Assembly: GCA_947503145.1 (NCBI GenBank)
Contig: CANNCP010000002.1
Span: 62,001 to 126,000, forward strand
Direction of reading: 5' to 3'
Length of the DNA stretch: 64,000 bases
Source of the DNA: an uncultured Roseovarius sp.
GTDB lineage: Bacteria > Pseudomonadota > Alphaproteobacteria > Rhodobacterales > Rhodobacteraceae
Shown in pieces: positions 37,108-47,437 of this stretch (position 1 is its first letter; every line of letters begins with the position of its first letter). The notes beneath the pieces were generated by a model, which made no database searches, was not told where the DNA came from, and saw only the letters and a program-made list of their open reading frames with translations. The position numbers were made by a program, and so were the translations under genes.

Positions 37108-38091
37108 TCATTTCTCCCTCACGGTGTCGGCATGGTTTTGAAACCATTCATATGTCCCGGCAATACCGTCTGGCAATCCTGTGTGCGCACGCCAGCCCAT
37201 ATCCGACAGCCGCCCGACATCCATCAGCTTGCGCGCCGTGCCATCGGGCCTGGAGAGGTCATAGACGATCCGCCCCTTGAACCCGGTGATCTCGGCGATC
37301 ATCTGCGCCAGTTCCGCAATCGACACATCGCTGCCGGTGCCGACATTGATGTGGCTCAGCATCGGGTCGGTATTGGCGGCATATGTCGCGTGGTCGAGGT
37401 CCATCACAAAAAGGCTTGCCTCCGCCATGTCGTCCACATGCAGAAACTCGCGGCGCGGCGTGCCGGTGCCCCAGATCGCCACCTCGGGCGTGCCGTCGCG
37501 CACCGCCTCGTGAAAGCGCCGGATCATCGCGGGCAGCACATGGCTGTTCTCGGGGTGAAAATTGTCACCGGGACCATAGAGGTTCGTGGGCATGACGCTG
37601 CGGTAATCGGTGCCATGCTGGCGGTTGTAGCTCTCGCAGAGCTTGATCCCCGCGATCTTGGCCACCGCATAAGGCTCGTTCGTCGGCTCCAGCACCCCGG
37701 TCAGCAGCGCGTCCTCGCGCATCGGCTGCGGCGCCGCGCGAGGGTAGATGCAGGACGAGCCCAGTTGCAGCAGGCGCGTGACCCCGGCGGCGAATGCCTG
37801 ATGGATGACGTTGCACTCGATCATCAGGTTCTCATAGATGAAATCGGCCGGATAGGTATTGTTGGCGTGAATGCCGCCCACCTTTGCCGCCGCCAGAATG
37901 ACTGCATCCGGTCGTTCGCTTTGCATGAATGCACGCACAGCCCCCTGATCAGTCAGGTCCAGCTCCGCATGGGTGCAGGTCACGATGTCCCGCTCGGCCA
38001 TGCCGCGCGCGATCAGTTGTCGGTGGATCGCAGCGCCCACCATGCCGCGATGCCCAGCCAGATAGATTTTCTCGGCCCGCCCGCCCCTCAA
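37108..38091 (-). CDS. fcl: GDP-L-fucose synthase
   Basis: 327-residue SDR enzyme converting GDP-4-keto-6-deoxy-mannose to GDP-L-fucose. The NADPH motif [10 protein letters not shown] is near residue 13; the catalytic Ser in [10 protein letters not shown] and YxxxK in [10 protein letters not shown] are present. The only start near the conserved N-terminus is TTG 38091, overlapping the gmd stop as TTGA. Product with gmd and manC supplies GDP-fucose for polysaccharide or LPS; no glycosyltransferase gene is adjacent. Confidence 0.93.
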   Translation of the reverse strand: MRGGRAEKIYLAGHRGMVGAAIHRQLIARGMAERDIVTCTHAELDLTDQGAVRAFMQSERPDAVILAAAKVGGIHANNTYPADFIYENLMIECNVIHQAFAAGVTRLLQLGSSCIYPRAAPQPMREDALLTGVLEPTNEPYAVAKIAGIKLCESYNRQHGTDYRSVMPTNLYGPGDNFHPENSHVLPAMIRRFHEAVRDGTPEVAIWGTGTPRREFLHVDDMAEASLFVMDLDHATYAANTDPMLSHINVGTGSDVSIAELAQMIAEITGFKGRIVYDLSRPDGTARKLMDVGRLSDMGWRAHTGLPDGIAGTYEWFQNHADTVREK

Positions 38092-39206
38092 TTCTCGGCA
38101 CTCACGGGCAGGTCATAGCCGTGTTCCTTCAGCAGCGCGTGACGGCGCGCGTTGCGCAGATCTTCGGCGACCATCTCGGCGCACATTTCCTGCGCCGTGA
38201 TCTGCGGCTCCCAGCCCAGCACCGCCTTGGCCTTGGACGGATCGCCCAGCAGCGTCTCGACCTCGGCGGGGCGGAAATAACGCGGGTCGATCCGCACGAC
38301 CACATCGCCGGGTTTGACCGCCGGAGCCATGTCCCCCGTGACGCGCGTGACGGTGCCCGTTTCCTCCAGCCCCGTGCCGCTGAATTCCAGCTCCAGCCCC
38401 AGCTCTGCCGCCGACCAGCGGATGAACTCGCGCACTGAATACTGCTTGCCGGTCGCGATCACGAAATCGTCCGCCACATCCTGTTGCAGCATCATCCACT
38501 GCATCCGCACATAATCCCTGGCGTGGCCCCAGTCGCGCAGCGCGTCGATGTTACCCATATGCAGGCAATCATCCAGACCCTGCGCGATGTTGGCCAGCCC
38601 GCGGGTGATCTTGCGCGTCACGAACGTCTCGCCCCGGCGCGGGCTCTCATGGTTGAACAGGATGCCGTTGCAGGCATACATGCCGTAAGCTTCGCGGTAA
38701 TTCACGCAGATCCAGTAGGAATAGAGCTTGGCCACCGCGTAAGGAGAACGCGGATGGAACGGCGTCGTCTCGGATTGCGGCACTTCCTGCACCAGACCGT
38801 ACAGCTCGGAGGTGGAGGCCTGATAGAACCGGCAGGTTTTTTCCATGCCCAGAAACCGGATCGCCTCGAGCAGGCGCAGCGTGCCCATCCCATCCACATC
38901 CGCCGTATATTCGGGTGCCTCAAAGCTGACCGCCACATGGCTCTGCGCGCCCAGATTATACACCTCGTGCGGCTTGATCTCAGAGATCAACCGCGTGAGG
39001 TTCGAGGTATCGGTCAGATCGCCGTAATGCAGCTTCAGCTTGGGGTTCGGCTCGTGCGGGTCCTCATAAATATGGTCGATCCGCTGGGTGTTGAACGACG
39101 AGGCACGCCGCTTGATCCCGTGCACTTCATAGCCCTTTTCCAACAGCAGTTCGGCCAGATAAGAGCCGTCCTGCCCGGTAATTCCGGTGATTAGGGCACG
39201 TTTCAT
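38088..39206 (-). CDS. gmd: GDP-mannose 4,6-dehydratase
   Basis: 372-residue SDR enzyme, first step from GDP-mannose to GDP-fucose or GDP-rhamnose. Motifs: [20 protein letters not shown] (NADP binding), STSELYG, and [10 protein letters not shown] with catalytic Tyr and Lys. AGGTGGAG lies 8 nt before ATG 39206, which I prefer over GTG 39215. First gene of the gmd-fcl-manC operon. Confidence 0.94.
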   Translation of the reverse strand: MKRALITGITGQDGSYLAELLLEKGYEVHGIKRRASSFNTQRIDHIYEDPHEPNPKLKLHYGDLTDTSNLTRLISEIKPHEVYNLGAQSHVAVSFEAPEYTADVDGMGTLRLLEAIRFLGMEKTCRFYQASTSELYGLVQEVPQSETTPFHPRSPYAVAKLYSYWICVNYREAYGMYACNGILFNHESPRRGETFVTRKITRGLANIAQGLDDCLHMGNIDALRDWGHARDYVRMQWMMLQQDVADDFVIATGKQYSVREFIRWSAAELGLELEFSGTGLEETGTVTRVTGDMAPAVKPGDVVVRIDPRYFRPAEVETLLGDPSKAKAVLGWEPQITAQEMCAEMVAEDLRNARRHALLKEHGYDLPVSAEN

Positions 39207-39458
39207 GTCGGTCACTCCACCTGTCTCGCATCCGGGCTACCCGGCGGCAGGCCCGATCATTCTTATGCTTCCTAAACCTTGACGGTTTGGGGGGCAACTG
39301 CAAGCACATCCAATTGCGATCAGGCGGCAGGTGCCACCGCATCAGACGGTACAGGCAAAGGTAATCACAATGCGGTTTCATCCCGGCCCGGACAGGCACT
39401 CACCCTCCCAGCACCTCACGCCCCCGGAAAGCCAGCCTGCCATCAAATCAGCGCCAGA
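39207..39458. other. gmd upstream region
   Basis: 252 bp without a recognisable gene. One inverted repeat, CCTAAACC-TTGAC-GGTTTGGG (39271-39291, one G-U or mismatch), sits 65-85 nt upstream of gmd and may be a regulatory or hairpin element. Nothing else stands out. Confidence 0.35.
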
Positions 39459-39539
39459 ATAAATATACTAAATATAATTTTCTTAAGCATTATATCCGCA
39501 TATATTCGCTGCATAATTCATATTATTCAATATTTTTAT
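39459..39539. other. AT-rich block
   Basis: About 81 bp with only roughly 20 percent G+C by my count (runs such as AATAAATATACTAAATATAA) in a region otherwise far more GC-rich. It ends abruptly at the 5' edge of the truncated cupin reading frame. No inverted terminal repeats or coding potential seen. It may be a foreign insertion or a deletion scar. Confidence 0.55.
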
Positions 39540-39540
39540 C

Positions 39541-39759
39541 ACCCCCGCTGATCAACAGACCGGCTGGCACATCCACGGGTTTGACTACGTCATCACGGCA
39601 CTTACCGATTGCCAGATGCAGCTGGAACTGCCCGGTGATGAGGTCAGGGTTGTGACCGTGCCCGCAGGCACCGTCTATCGCCGCGATGAGGACGTAGAGC
39701 ACATCGTGATCAACGGTGGCGATGCGCCGATGACCTTCGTCGAGGTAGACGTGAAGTAA
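39541..39759 (+). pseudogene. 5'-truncated cupin-domain gene
   Basis: The frame encodes a recognisable C-terminal cupin half: TGWHIHGFDYVITALTDCQM, VPAGTVYRRDEDVEHIVING and GDAPMTFVEVDVK before TAA at 39757-39759. The usual N-terminal third is missing and no start codon or ribosome site is present; the frame is cut by the AT-rich block, with a stop at 39514. About 70 residues remain. Codon use looks like the neighbours, so the loss appears recent. Confidence 0.7.
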
Positions 39760-40039
39760 AAAACACGCGCTTCACATTGCATGCGTCCGACAGCCCTTCG
39801 TGCGCGTCCACACCAAAGTTGGCCTGGCATGCCGGGGACGAAGGCTGCCGCTGGAGGCCACTCGCCTCTTCGCGCCCCAATCCCCTTCATTTTTCCAAAA
39901 ATACTCATGGCACCCCGCCCCGGACGGCGCATTCCGGGCATGATGCAACCGCCACGTCCCCCCTAACTGACACCACCACCGGAAAATGCCCCATGCCCCA
40001 CCCGAGAACAGGTGTCGCGCTACGACTATGCGGACATGA
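39760..40039. other. Gap between cupin remnant and metal-regulatory boxes
   Basis: 280 bp in which I see no gene, repeat or RNA; several overlapping open frames here on both strands look like noise. Confidence 0.4.
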
Positions 40040-40056
40040 TGCAAATATTATTTGCG
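40040..40056. promoter_or_regulatory. MUR-box-like palindrome upstream of sitA
   Basis: TGCAAATA-T-TATTTGCG is an inverted repeat with 7 of 8 paired positions, resembling the manganese-regulator (MUR) boxes reported before sit operons of alphaproteobacteria. It lies 106-122 bp before the sitA start and just upstream of TTGACA at 40074-40079. Confidence 0.65.
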
Positions 40057-40082
40057 AATCGTTCTCATCTCGCTTGACAGTT

Positions 40083-40101
40083 GAGAATGATTGTCATTAA
40101 C
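40083..40101. promoter_or_regulatory. Fur-box-like 19-mer upstream of sitA
   Basis: GAGAATGATTGTCATTAAC matches the classic 19-bp Fur consensus at 15 of 19 positions. It lies downstream of TTGACA (40074-40079) and would overlap the -10 region, so binding would block transcription. The short in-frame upstream coding extension of sitA through this region is therefore not real. Confidence 0.6.
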
Positions 40102-40161
40102 AGCGTGAGTGCATATCAGCGCAATTCACCCTGGCTGCCACATCATCTGAACGGAGACGCC

Positions 40162-41061
40162 ATGCAGACCTTTCGACTGTCCTACCTCGCTGCAACGCTC
40201 GTCTTTGCTGTCGCCGCGACCGGTGCATCAGCTGACAAGCTGAAGGTCGTGACCACCTTCACCGTTCTGGCCGACATGGCCCAGAACGTGGCCGGAGATG
40301 CAGCAGAGGTGGTGTCGATCACCAAACCGGGCGCCGAAATCCACGGCTATGAGCCGACACCACGAGACATCGTGCGCGCCTCGGATGCGGATCTGATCTT
40401 GTGGAACGGCATGAACCTGGAACTGTGGTTCGAACAGTTTCTCGGCCATATGGAGGGCATCCCCTCGGCGACCCTGACCGACGGGATCGACCCGATCTCG
40501 ATCTCGTCCGGCTCCTATCAGGGCAAGCCCAACCCGCATGCCTGGATGGGGCTCGATAGCGCGCTGATCTATATCGACAACATCGCCGCCGCACTGTCCC
40601 GGCACGACACGGACAACGCCACCGTCTACGCCGCCAACGCCGTCCGCTACAAGAATGAGCTGCGCGACGTGATGGAGCCGCTGCGCGCACAAATCGCCAC
40701 GATCCCACCGGCGCAGCGCTGGCTCGTTACCTGCGAGGGTGCGTTCAGCTACCTCGCCCGCGACTTTGCCATGCAAGAGCTGTATCTGTGGCCGATGAAC
40801 GCCGATCAGGTCGGCACACCCCAGCAGGTCCGCGCCGTGATCGACGGGGTGCGCGAACACGATATCCCGGTGGTTTTCTGCGAAAGCACCGTCCGCAGCG
40901 CGCCAGCCGAACAGATCGCACGCGAAACCGGTGCCCGCTTTGGCGGTGTGCTCTATGTCGACAGCCTCAGCGCGGCGGACGGTCCGGTCCCCACCTACCT
41001 CGACCTGTTGCGCGTCACCTCGCAGACCGTGGTGGACGGGCTGACCGGCGCGGGCAACTGA
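40162..41061 (+). CDS. sitA: Manganese/iron ABC transporter, binding protein
   Basis: 299-residue periplasmic metal-binding protein of cluster A-I. A Sec signal peptide ends GASA near residue 24. Expected metal ligands are His in [11 protein letters not shown], His in [10 protein letters not shown], Glu in [10 protein letters not shown] and Asp in LYVDSLS. No His-rich loop is present, against a zinc-specific ZnuA. GGAGACGCC ends at ATG 40162. Upstream MUR- and Fur-like boxes support manganese/iron control. First gene of sitABCD. Confidence 0.88.
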   Translation: MQTFRLSYLAATLVFAVAATGASADKLKVVTTFTVLADMAQNVAGDAAEVVSITKPGAEIHGYEPTPRDIVRASDADLILWNGMNLELWFEQFLGHMEGIPSATLTDGIDPISISSGSYQGKPNPHAWMGLDSALIYIDNIAAALSRHDTDNATVYAANAVRYKNELRDVMEPLRAQIATIPPAQRWLVTCEGAFSYLARDFAMQELYLWPMNADQVGTPQQVRAVIDGVREHDIPVVFCESTVRSAPAEQIARETGARFGGVLYVDSLSAADGPVPTYLDLLRVTSQTVVDGLTGAGN

Positions 41062-41089
41062 TCCTGTGCAAGAAAAAGGAAATCGAACC

Positions 41090-41989
41090 ATGTCAGAGCC
41101 AGCGCCAGGCCATACCAAAGCCATAAATGAAAACATCGCTGAGCCGGGCCTGTCAGCGCAGGGCGTCACCGTCACCTACCGTAACGGGCTGACCGCGCTC
41201 TGGGATGCCAGCTTTGAGATCCCGCGCGGCACCGTCACGGCATTGGTGGGCGTGAATGGTGCGGGGAAATCAACGCTTTTCAAGGCGATCATGGGGTTCC
41301 TCCCCGTCGCCACGGGCGAAATCCGCCTGCTGGGCTGCACCGTGAAACAGGCCCTGCGTGAAAACCTCGTGGCCTATGTGCCGCAAGCCGAAGAGGTCGA
41401 TTGGGCCTTTCCCGTTCTGGTCGAGGATGTCGTGATGATGGGCCGCTACGGCCGCATGGGCTTCCTGCGCCGCCCGTCGCAGGCGGACCGTGATGCGGTG
41501 GACACGGCACTGGACCGGGTGAACATGCAGGACTATCGCCTGCGCCAGATCGGCGAATTGTCAGGGGGCCAGCGCAAGCGGGTCTTCCTTGCCCGCGCCT
41601 TGGCGCAGGACGGGCAGATTATCCTTCTGGACGAACCTTTTACCGGCGTCGACGTCAAGACCGAGGATCAGATTGTCACCCTCCTGCGCGAGTTGCGCGA
41701 TGAGGGACGGGTGATGCTGGTCTCGACCCACAACCTCGGCTCGGTGCCGGAATTCTGCGACCGAACCGTGCTGGTCAAAGGCACCGTGCTAGCCTACGGC
41801 CCCACAGAACATGTGTTCACCCGCAAGAACCTGGAGGCGGCCTTCGGTGGTGTGTTGCGCCATTTCACGCTGGGTGGCGATCAGCTGCATGACGACGAGG
41901 ATGCGCGCAGCATCACGATCCTGACCGATGACGAGCGCCCCCTGGTACAATATGGCGACGTGACCCACACCAAGGAGCCGGGCGCATGA
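41090..41989 (+). CDS. sitB: Manganese/iron ABC transporter, ATPase
   Basis: 299-residue ABC ATPase: Walker [10 protein letters not shown], signature [17 protein letters not shown], Walker [33 protein letters not shown] is the cluster-typical Q-loop region. AAAAGGAAA precedes ATG 41090; GTG 41066 in the same frame is less likely. Overlaps sitC by 4 bp. Confidence 0.9.
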   Translation: MSEPAPGHTKAINENIAEPGLSAQGVTVTYRNGLTALWDASFEIPRGTVTALVGVNGAGKSTLFKAIMGFLPVATGEIRLLGCTVKQALRENLVAYVPQAEEVDWAFPVLVEDVVMMGRYGRMGFLRRPSQADRDAVDTALDRVNMQDYRLRQIGELSGGQRKRVFLARALAQDGQIILLDEPFTGVDVKTEDQIVTLLRELRDEGRVMLVSTHNLGSVPEFCDRTVLVKGTVLAYGPTEHVFTRKNLEAAFGGVLRHFTLGGDQLHDDEDARSITILTDDERPLVQYGDVTHTKEPGA

Positions 41990-42870
41990 TGCAGACCCTG
42001 CTGGAGCCGTTCGCCTACAGCTACATGACCAACGCGATGTGGGTCTCGGCCCTTGTTGGTGGGGTCTGTGCGTTCCTGTCAGCGTATCTGATGCTCAAGG
42101 GCTGGTCGCTGATCGGTGACGCACTCAGCCATTCGGTCGTGCCGGGGGTGGCAGGAGCCTATATCCTGGGGCTGCCATTTGCGCTGGGGGCGTTTGTCGC
42201 GGGCGGGCTGGCGGCGGCTGCGATGCTGTTCTTGTCCGAACGCTCTGGCCTCAAGGTCGATGTGATCATCGGGCTGATCTTCACGTCGTTCTTCGGGCTG
42301 GGCCTGTTCATGATCTCGCTCAATCCGATGTCGGTCAGCATCCAGACGATCACGATGGGCAATATCCTGGCGATCACGCCCGAGGACACATTGCAACTGG
42401 CCATCATCGGCTTCGTGTCGCTGGCGGTGCTGCTGGCCAAGTGGAAAGACCTGATGGTGACGTTTTTTGACGAGAGCCACGCGCGCTCCATCGGGTTGCG
42501 GCCCGGTCTGCTCAAGGTGCTCTTCTTCATGCTTCTGTCGGCTTCCGTCGTGGCGGCAATGCAGACGGTCGGTGCATTTCTGGTGATCGCCATGGTGGTG
42601 ACGCCGGGGGCGACGGCCTATCTGCTCTGCGATCGGTTTCCGCGCCTGATCGTCATGTCCGTCAGCATCGGCGCGATCAGCAGCTTTCTGGGTGCCTACA
42701 TCAGTTTCTTCCTCGATGGCGCGACCGGCGGGATCATCGTGACGCTCCAGACCGTTGTTTTCCTGCTCGCCTTCCTGCTGGCCCCGAAACACGGGCTACT
42801 GGCGGCGCGGCGCCGCGCGGCACAGGCGCTTCGAGGCGGCCCGCCAAAGGCCACGAAGGAGCGCGCGTGA
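41986..42870 (+). CDS. sitC: Manganese/iron ABC transporter, permease 1
   Basis: 294-residue ABC-3-family permease with about eight hydrophobic segments; [20 protein letters not shown] near residue 38 is the family signature and [19 protein letters not shown] follows later. Translationally coupled to sitB (ATGATG overlapping its stop). Confidence 0.9.
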   Translation: MMQTLLEPFAYSYMTNAMWVSALVGGVCAFLSAYLMLKGWSLIGDALSHSVVPGVAGAYILGLPFALGAFVAGGLAAAAMLFLSERSGLKVDVIIGLIFTSFFGLGLFMISLNPMSVSIQTITMGNILAITPEDTLQLAIIGFVSLAVLLAKWKDLMVTFFDESHARSIGLRPGLLKVLFFMLLSASVVAAMQTVGAFLVIAMVVTPGATAYLLCDRFPRLIVMSVSIGAISSFLGAYISFFLDGATGGIIVTLQTVVFLLAFLLAPKHGLLAARRRAAQALRGGPPKATKERA

Positions 42871-43709
42871 TGGATTTCGATACATTGCTGATGCCGTTCC
42901 GCTTCGACTTCATGCTGAACGCCTTTTACATCTCGATGATCGTGGCAGTGCCCACCGCGCTCCTGTCGTGTTTTCTGGTTCTCAAGGGCTGGGCGCTGAT
43001 GGGCGATGCGGTCAGCCATGCGGTGCTGCCGGGGATCGTGCTGGCCTATATCATGGGCATTCCGCTGATCATCGGCGCCTTTGCTGCAGGCATGACCTGC
43101 GCGCTGGCGACCGGCTATCTCGCGGGTAACAGCCGGGTCAAGGAGGACACGGTGATGGGTGTGGTCTTTTCCGGCATGTTCGGGATCGGGCTGGTGCTCT
43201 ACGTCTCGGTCGAGACGAACGCGCATCTCGATCACATCCTCTTTGGCAATATGCTGGGAGTGGACGCTTATGAATTGTTGACCGCAGGCCTGATCGCGCT
43301 GGCGGTCTCTGCCGTACTGGTCCTGAAATGGAAGGACCTCCTGCTGCACAGCTTCGATCCGGCCCATGCACGCGCCGCAGGATTGCCGGTGAACCTGCTG
43401 CATTACGGCCTGCTGGCGGCGCTGTCGCTCACCATCGTGGCGACGCTCTCGGCGGCGGGGCTGATCCTGGCCATCGGCCTGCTGATCGCGCCCGGAGCGA
43501 TCGCGTTCCTGCTGGTCCGCCGGTTCGGTGCGATGCTGTTGGTGGCCGTGGCGGTCTGCATTTTTGCCATGCTGGCAGGCACCTACGCGAGCTTCTTCAT
43601 CGACAGCGCGCCTGCGCCCACCATCATCCTGATCCTGACGGCACTCTTTGTCCTGGCCTTTTTACGCCGAACCTGGCTGACCCGACGGGCAGAGCAACGG
43701 CAGATCTGA
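42870..43709 (+). CDS. sitD: Manganese/iron ABC transporter, permease 2
   Basis: 279-residue paralogue of sitC with LKGWALMGDAVSHAVLPGIV and GLILAIGLLIAPGAIAFLL. ATG 42870 overlaps the sitC stop by one base (TGATG); AAGGAG is 8 nt upstream. A GTG at 42867 is an alternative. Two permeases match the SitABCD layout. Confidence 0.9.
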   Translation: MDFDTLLMPFRFDFMLNAFYISMIVAVPTALLSCFLVLKGWALMGDAVSHAVLPGIVLAYIMGIPLIIGAFAAGMTCALATGYLAGNSRVKEDTVMGVVFSGMFGIGLVLYVSVETNAHLDHILFGNMLGVDAYELLTAGLIALAVSAVLVLKWKDLLLHSFDPAHARAAGLPVNLLHYGLLAALSLTIVATLSAAGLILAIGLLIAPGAIAFLLVRRFGAMLLVAVAVCIFAMLAGTYASFFIDSAPAPTIILILTALFVLAFLRRTWLTRRAEQRQI

Positions 43710-43830
43710 CTGCACTGCCCATACCCGGACCACGCGGCGACGAGGGATGAAAACCTACCAGATGCGGCCTTGTTGTCCCGGTCTGGCCTCAGTATGGCGC
43801 GCGGTAGATGCCGATTGAACGCGGAACGCT

Positions 43831-45063
43831 TCAATCCTGCATGGCCCGCATCAGGCGTGGCTTCTCGCCCGGCCCGCTCAGCGCGCGGACAAGATCCGAC
43901 ATCGCATCCAGCGAATGACAGGCGTGAAAGCTGCCGACATGCGGCAGGATCGCACGGATGCCCGCCGCCTTTGGCGTGAACCCGTCCCAGCGCAGCAGCG
44001 GATTGAGCCAGATCAGCTTGCGGCACGACAGCGCCAGCCGCTCCACCTCGGCCGCCAGCTTCGCGGTATCGCCGCGCTCCAGCCCGTCGGTAATCAGCAG
44101 CACAACCGCCCCCTGCCCCAGCACGCGCCGCGACCAGTCGCGATTGAACCGCCCGAGCGCAGCGCCGATGCGCGTGCCGCCCTGCCAGTCGGGCGCATCC
44201 TGCCCCGCCGCCTCCAGCGCCTGATCGACGTCCCGCAGGTGCAGCGCGCGGGTCACATTCGTCAGTTGCGTGCCGAAGGTAAAGCCATGCACATGACCCC
44301 AGCCGGGGTTGGGCGCCCAGATGAGGGCATGGAGAAAATGCATCATCATCCGCGAATAAACCGACATCGAGCCCGATATATCGCAAAGCGCTACCAGGTT
44401 CGGCGGGCGCGTGCGCGGCGTCTTGAAGGACATCGTGTGCATCTCGCCGCCCCGGCGCATGGCCCGCCGCAGGATCTGCCGGGTGTCCGGCACCCGGCCC
44501 GACGCGCCGGAGGCAAAGCGACGGGTCAGCAGCGGATCAACCGGCAGGCGCAGCGTGCGGATCGCACTGGCCGCCCGTCTGATCTCTGCCGCGCTCATCT
44601 GCTCAAAGTCCATCTGGCGGAACTGTTCGTGCTCGGACCAGCTGAACGTCGCGTCAAGCTCGATCTCCTCGCGTTCGGGGGCTTGGGCGGGGCGGCCCTG
44701 TTCTTCGCTCAGCGCCTCGGCGGCGCGGCGTTCGGCGGCCTGCGCCCTGGCCTCATCCTCGCCGCCCATCGCCTGAACCAGCGGCAGCATCATCTTCATC
44801 ATCCGTTCCAGATACTCCGGATCGCGCCAGAAGAAGGTGAACACCTGATGATAGGTCTCCAGGTGTTCGGGCCTTGTGATCAGGCAGGCGCGCAGCGTGT
44901 AATAGAAATCCTGCCGCTTGGTGAACCCCGCCTGCTCGACCGCCTCGACCGCCACATGTACCTGCGCGGTCCCGACATTGACGCCCGCCCGGCGCAGCGC
45001 ACGCGCGAAATGCACGATGTTCTGCGCCAGACGGCCTTTGGTCTCTGGCAGGGTCGCGCCCAT
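43831..45063 (-). CDS. coxE: CoxE-like VWA-domain protein
   Basis: 410-residue protein with a C-terminal von Willebrand A domain: MIDAS motif DISGSM and VVLLITDGLERGD. The N-terminal RLAQNIVHFARALRRAGVNV is typical of CoxE. With the MoxR-type ATPase CoxD it is implicated in maturing the copper-containing active site of CO dehydrogenase; for form II enzymes the role is less clear. ATG 45063 begins one base after the coxD stop (TGAGATG), which decides the start over ATG 45096. Confidence 0.87.
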   Translation of the reverse strand: MGATLPETKGRLAQNIVHFARALRRAGVNVGTAQVHVAVEAVEQAGFTKRQDFYYTLRACLITRPEHLETYHQVFTFFWRDPEYLERMMKMMLPLVQAMGGEDEARAQAAERRAAEALSEEQGRPAQAPEREEIELDATFSWSEHEQFRQMDFEQMSAAEIRRAASAIRTLRLPVDPLLTRRFASGASGRVPDTRQILRRAMRRGGEMHTMSFKTPRTRPPNLVALCDISGSMSVYSRMMMHFLHALIWAPNPGWGHVHGFTFGTQLTNVTRALHLRDVDQALEAAGQDAPDWQGGTRIGAALGRFNRDWSRRVLGQGAVVLLITDGLERGDTAKLAAEVERLALSCRKLIWLNPLLRWDGFTPKAAGIRAILPHVGSFHACHSLDAMSDLVRALSGPGEKPRLMRAMQD

Positions 45064-45064
45064 C

Positions 45065-45979
<915 letters not shown>

Positions 45980-46155
45980 GCGGCCCACAGCCTCCGATAA
46001 TTCAATTACGCTGATCCTAGCACAGCCGCGCCGGGTTTCAGTAGCGCTTCCTGACCAGCGGCACGGTGGACATGGTCACGCAGCCGACCACCAATCCCTT
46101 GTGCGCCTTACTCAGACGCTCCGCTTGCCAAGCGCCAAAAGATGCAAAGGCGCCT

Positions 46156-46560
46156 TCATGAGTTGTCCTTCTCAAACGCCGCATCCACCGGCACCTGCAA
46201 CCCCGTGACAAGTGCGTTGGTGGTGCTGGCCATGCCGATCACGCTCAGAAGTTCGCCGTGCTGCTCGACCGTCATGCCCTTGGCCTCGGCACCAGCAGTG
46301 TGGGAGTGGATGCAGTAGCTGCACCCATTGGCCGTTGAGACGGCGATATAGATCATCTCCTTGACCAGCGGATCGAGAGAGCCGGGGCCCATCACCACCT
46401 TCAACCGGTCCCAAGTGGCGCGCAGCAGCGCCGGGTCATGAGCCAGAGCGCGCCAGAAATTATTGATGTAATCACTGCCGCGCGTGGTGCGGATATCGTC
46501 AAAGACCGCGCGCACCTCGGCGCTGGCGTCTTCGTCGCGGATCAGGGAAACTGTGGCCAT
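46156..46560 (-). CDS. AhpD-like / carboxymuconolactone decarboxylase-fold protein
   Basis: 134-residue alkylhydroperoxidase-like protein. The redox motif CSYCIHSH with both cysteines and the proton-relay histidine is intact in NGCSYCIHSHTAGAEAKG. Predicted to reduce peroxides or act as a thiol-disulfide partner. AAGGAGG precedes ATG 46560 by a normal distance; the longer upstream reading frame is spurious. Same direction as coxDE and the regulator upstream. Confidence 0.85.
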   Translation of the reverse strand: MATVSLIRDEDASAEVRAVFDDIRTTRGSDYINNFWRALAHDPALLRATWDRLKVVMGPGSLDPLVKEMIYIAVSTANGCSYCIHSHTAGAEAKGMTVEQHGELLSVIGMASTTNALVTGLQVPVDAAFEKDNS

Positions 46561-46658
46561 GGATATGCCTCCTTTTCTATCCCGGAGCAGTCTGCCCCGA
46601 ATTGCGCCGGATTGAAAAGCACGGATGCGTAAAAACGCGTCCCGCGTCCTTGCGCCGC

Positions 46659-47192
46659 TCAGAGCGACGCGGCAGCCCGGCTGGCCTGATCGTACTGCCC
46701 CGACAGGGCGCGCAGCTTGCGGGCGAAATCGCGCAGCTCGGGCCCCGACAGGTCTGTGGCTGGCAAGCCTTCCAACAGGCATTGACGGCGCACATCACGG
46801 TAGCCTTCGCACAGCACGCCGCCCTCCTCCGAGGTTCGGTAGAACACTTCCTTGCCGCGTTTTTCCGACACCAACAGTCCGGCCTTGAGCAGCTTGCGCA
46901 GCGCATAGTTGACCGTATGGCTGTCCTCGATATTGAGCAGGAAACAGATATCAGACAGGCTCTTGTCCCGACCACGATGATTGACGTTGTGCAGGATCAG
47001 GATGTCCAGCGGGCTGAGATCAGCCTGTCCCGCCGCCGCCATGCAGCGCGTCATCCAGCGCGAAAAGGCGTTGAACACGATGATCAGGCCGAATTCCAGT
47101 TCCGACAGCTCCCATCCCTCACCCTCTGCCAGGTGCTGGGACGAGACGATGCGACGGTTATCCGGGCAGTTATCGGCGCTGTTATCGGCCAT
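46659..47192 (-). CDS. MarR-like winged-helix regulator (COG5631-type)
   Basis: 177-residue regulator. LSPLDILILHNVNHRGRDKS and LNIEDSHTVNYALRKLLKAG form a winged helix; EKRGKEVFYRTSEEGG is the wing. I recognise it as the predicted MarR-like group COG5631, from memory. AGGAGAAG precedes ATG 47192; the frame continues far upstream but that part is not protein-like. It is divergent from the dctP operon, with a perfect 18-bp palindrome 23 bp before its start, so autoregulation and control of that operon are likely. Confidence 0.82.
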   Translation of the reverse strand: MADNSADNCPDNRRIVSSQHLAEGEGWELSELEFGLIIVFNAFSRWMTRCMAAAGQADLSPLDILILHNVNHRGRDKSLSDICFLLNIEDSHTVNYALRKLLKAGLLVSEKRGKEVFYRTSEEGGVLCEGYRDVRRQCLLEGLPATDLSGPELRDFARKLRALSGQYDQASRAAASL

Positions 47193-47214
47193 GATCAGGC
47201 TTCTCCTTTTTTGG

Positions 47215-47232
47215 TAAAACGCTTGCGTTTTA
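47215..47232. promoter_or_regulatory. Perfect operator-like palindrome before the MarR-like regulator
   Basis: TAAAACGC-TT-GCGTTTTA is perfectly self-complementary and lies 23-40 bp upstream of the regulator start at 47192. A related half-site, ATAACGCTTAC, occurs at 47373-47383 beside TTGACA (47368-47373) of the dctP promoter. This fits a regulator controlling both its own gene and the TRAP-pxp operon. Confidence 0.65.
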
Positions 47233-47367
47233 ACGGTGTTTTGCCACAAGAGCCGCTTTCGATCAACGCAGCCTTGCCCCCACCCCGTGCAGCCATGCGC
47301 GTCCGGCCCTGACGTACCGGAGCAGCCCCGCACGATAATGCAGGCTTGGCGTGCGGACACATTTACG

Positions 47368-47396
47368 TTGACATAACGCTTACAAATCGACAACAT
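47368..47396 (+). promoter_or_regulatory. Candidate dctP promoter
   Basis: TTGACA at 47368-47373 is a consensus -35; after 17 bp, CAACAT at 47391-47396 is a weak -10. It overlaps the regulator half-site at 47373-47383 and precedes dctP by about 40 bp. Confidence 0.4.
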
Positions 47397-47437
47397 CGAG
47401 ATAACAAAAGCAACCATAAACTTTAGGGAGACTGATA

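Noticed and set aside
39459..39539. Insertion sequence or integrative element at the AT-rich block
   Set aside because: No terminal inverted repeats, target duplication, transposase or integrase visible.
40162..43709. Zinc uptake (znuABC) identity
   Set aside because: No His-rich loop in the binding protein, two permease genes, and MUR/Fur-like boxes fit a Mn/Fe sit operon better.
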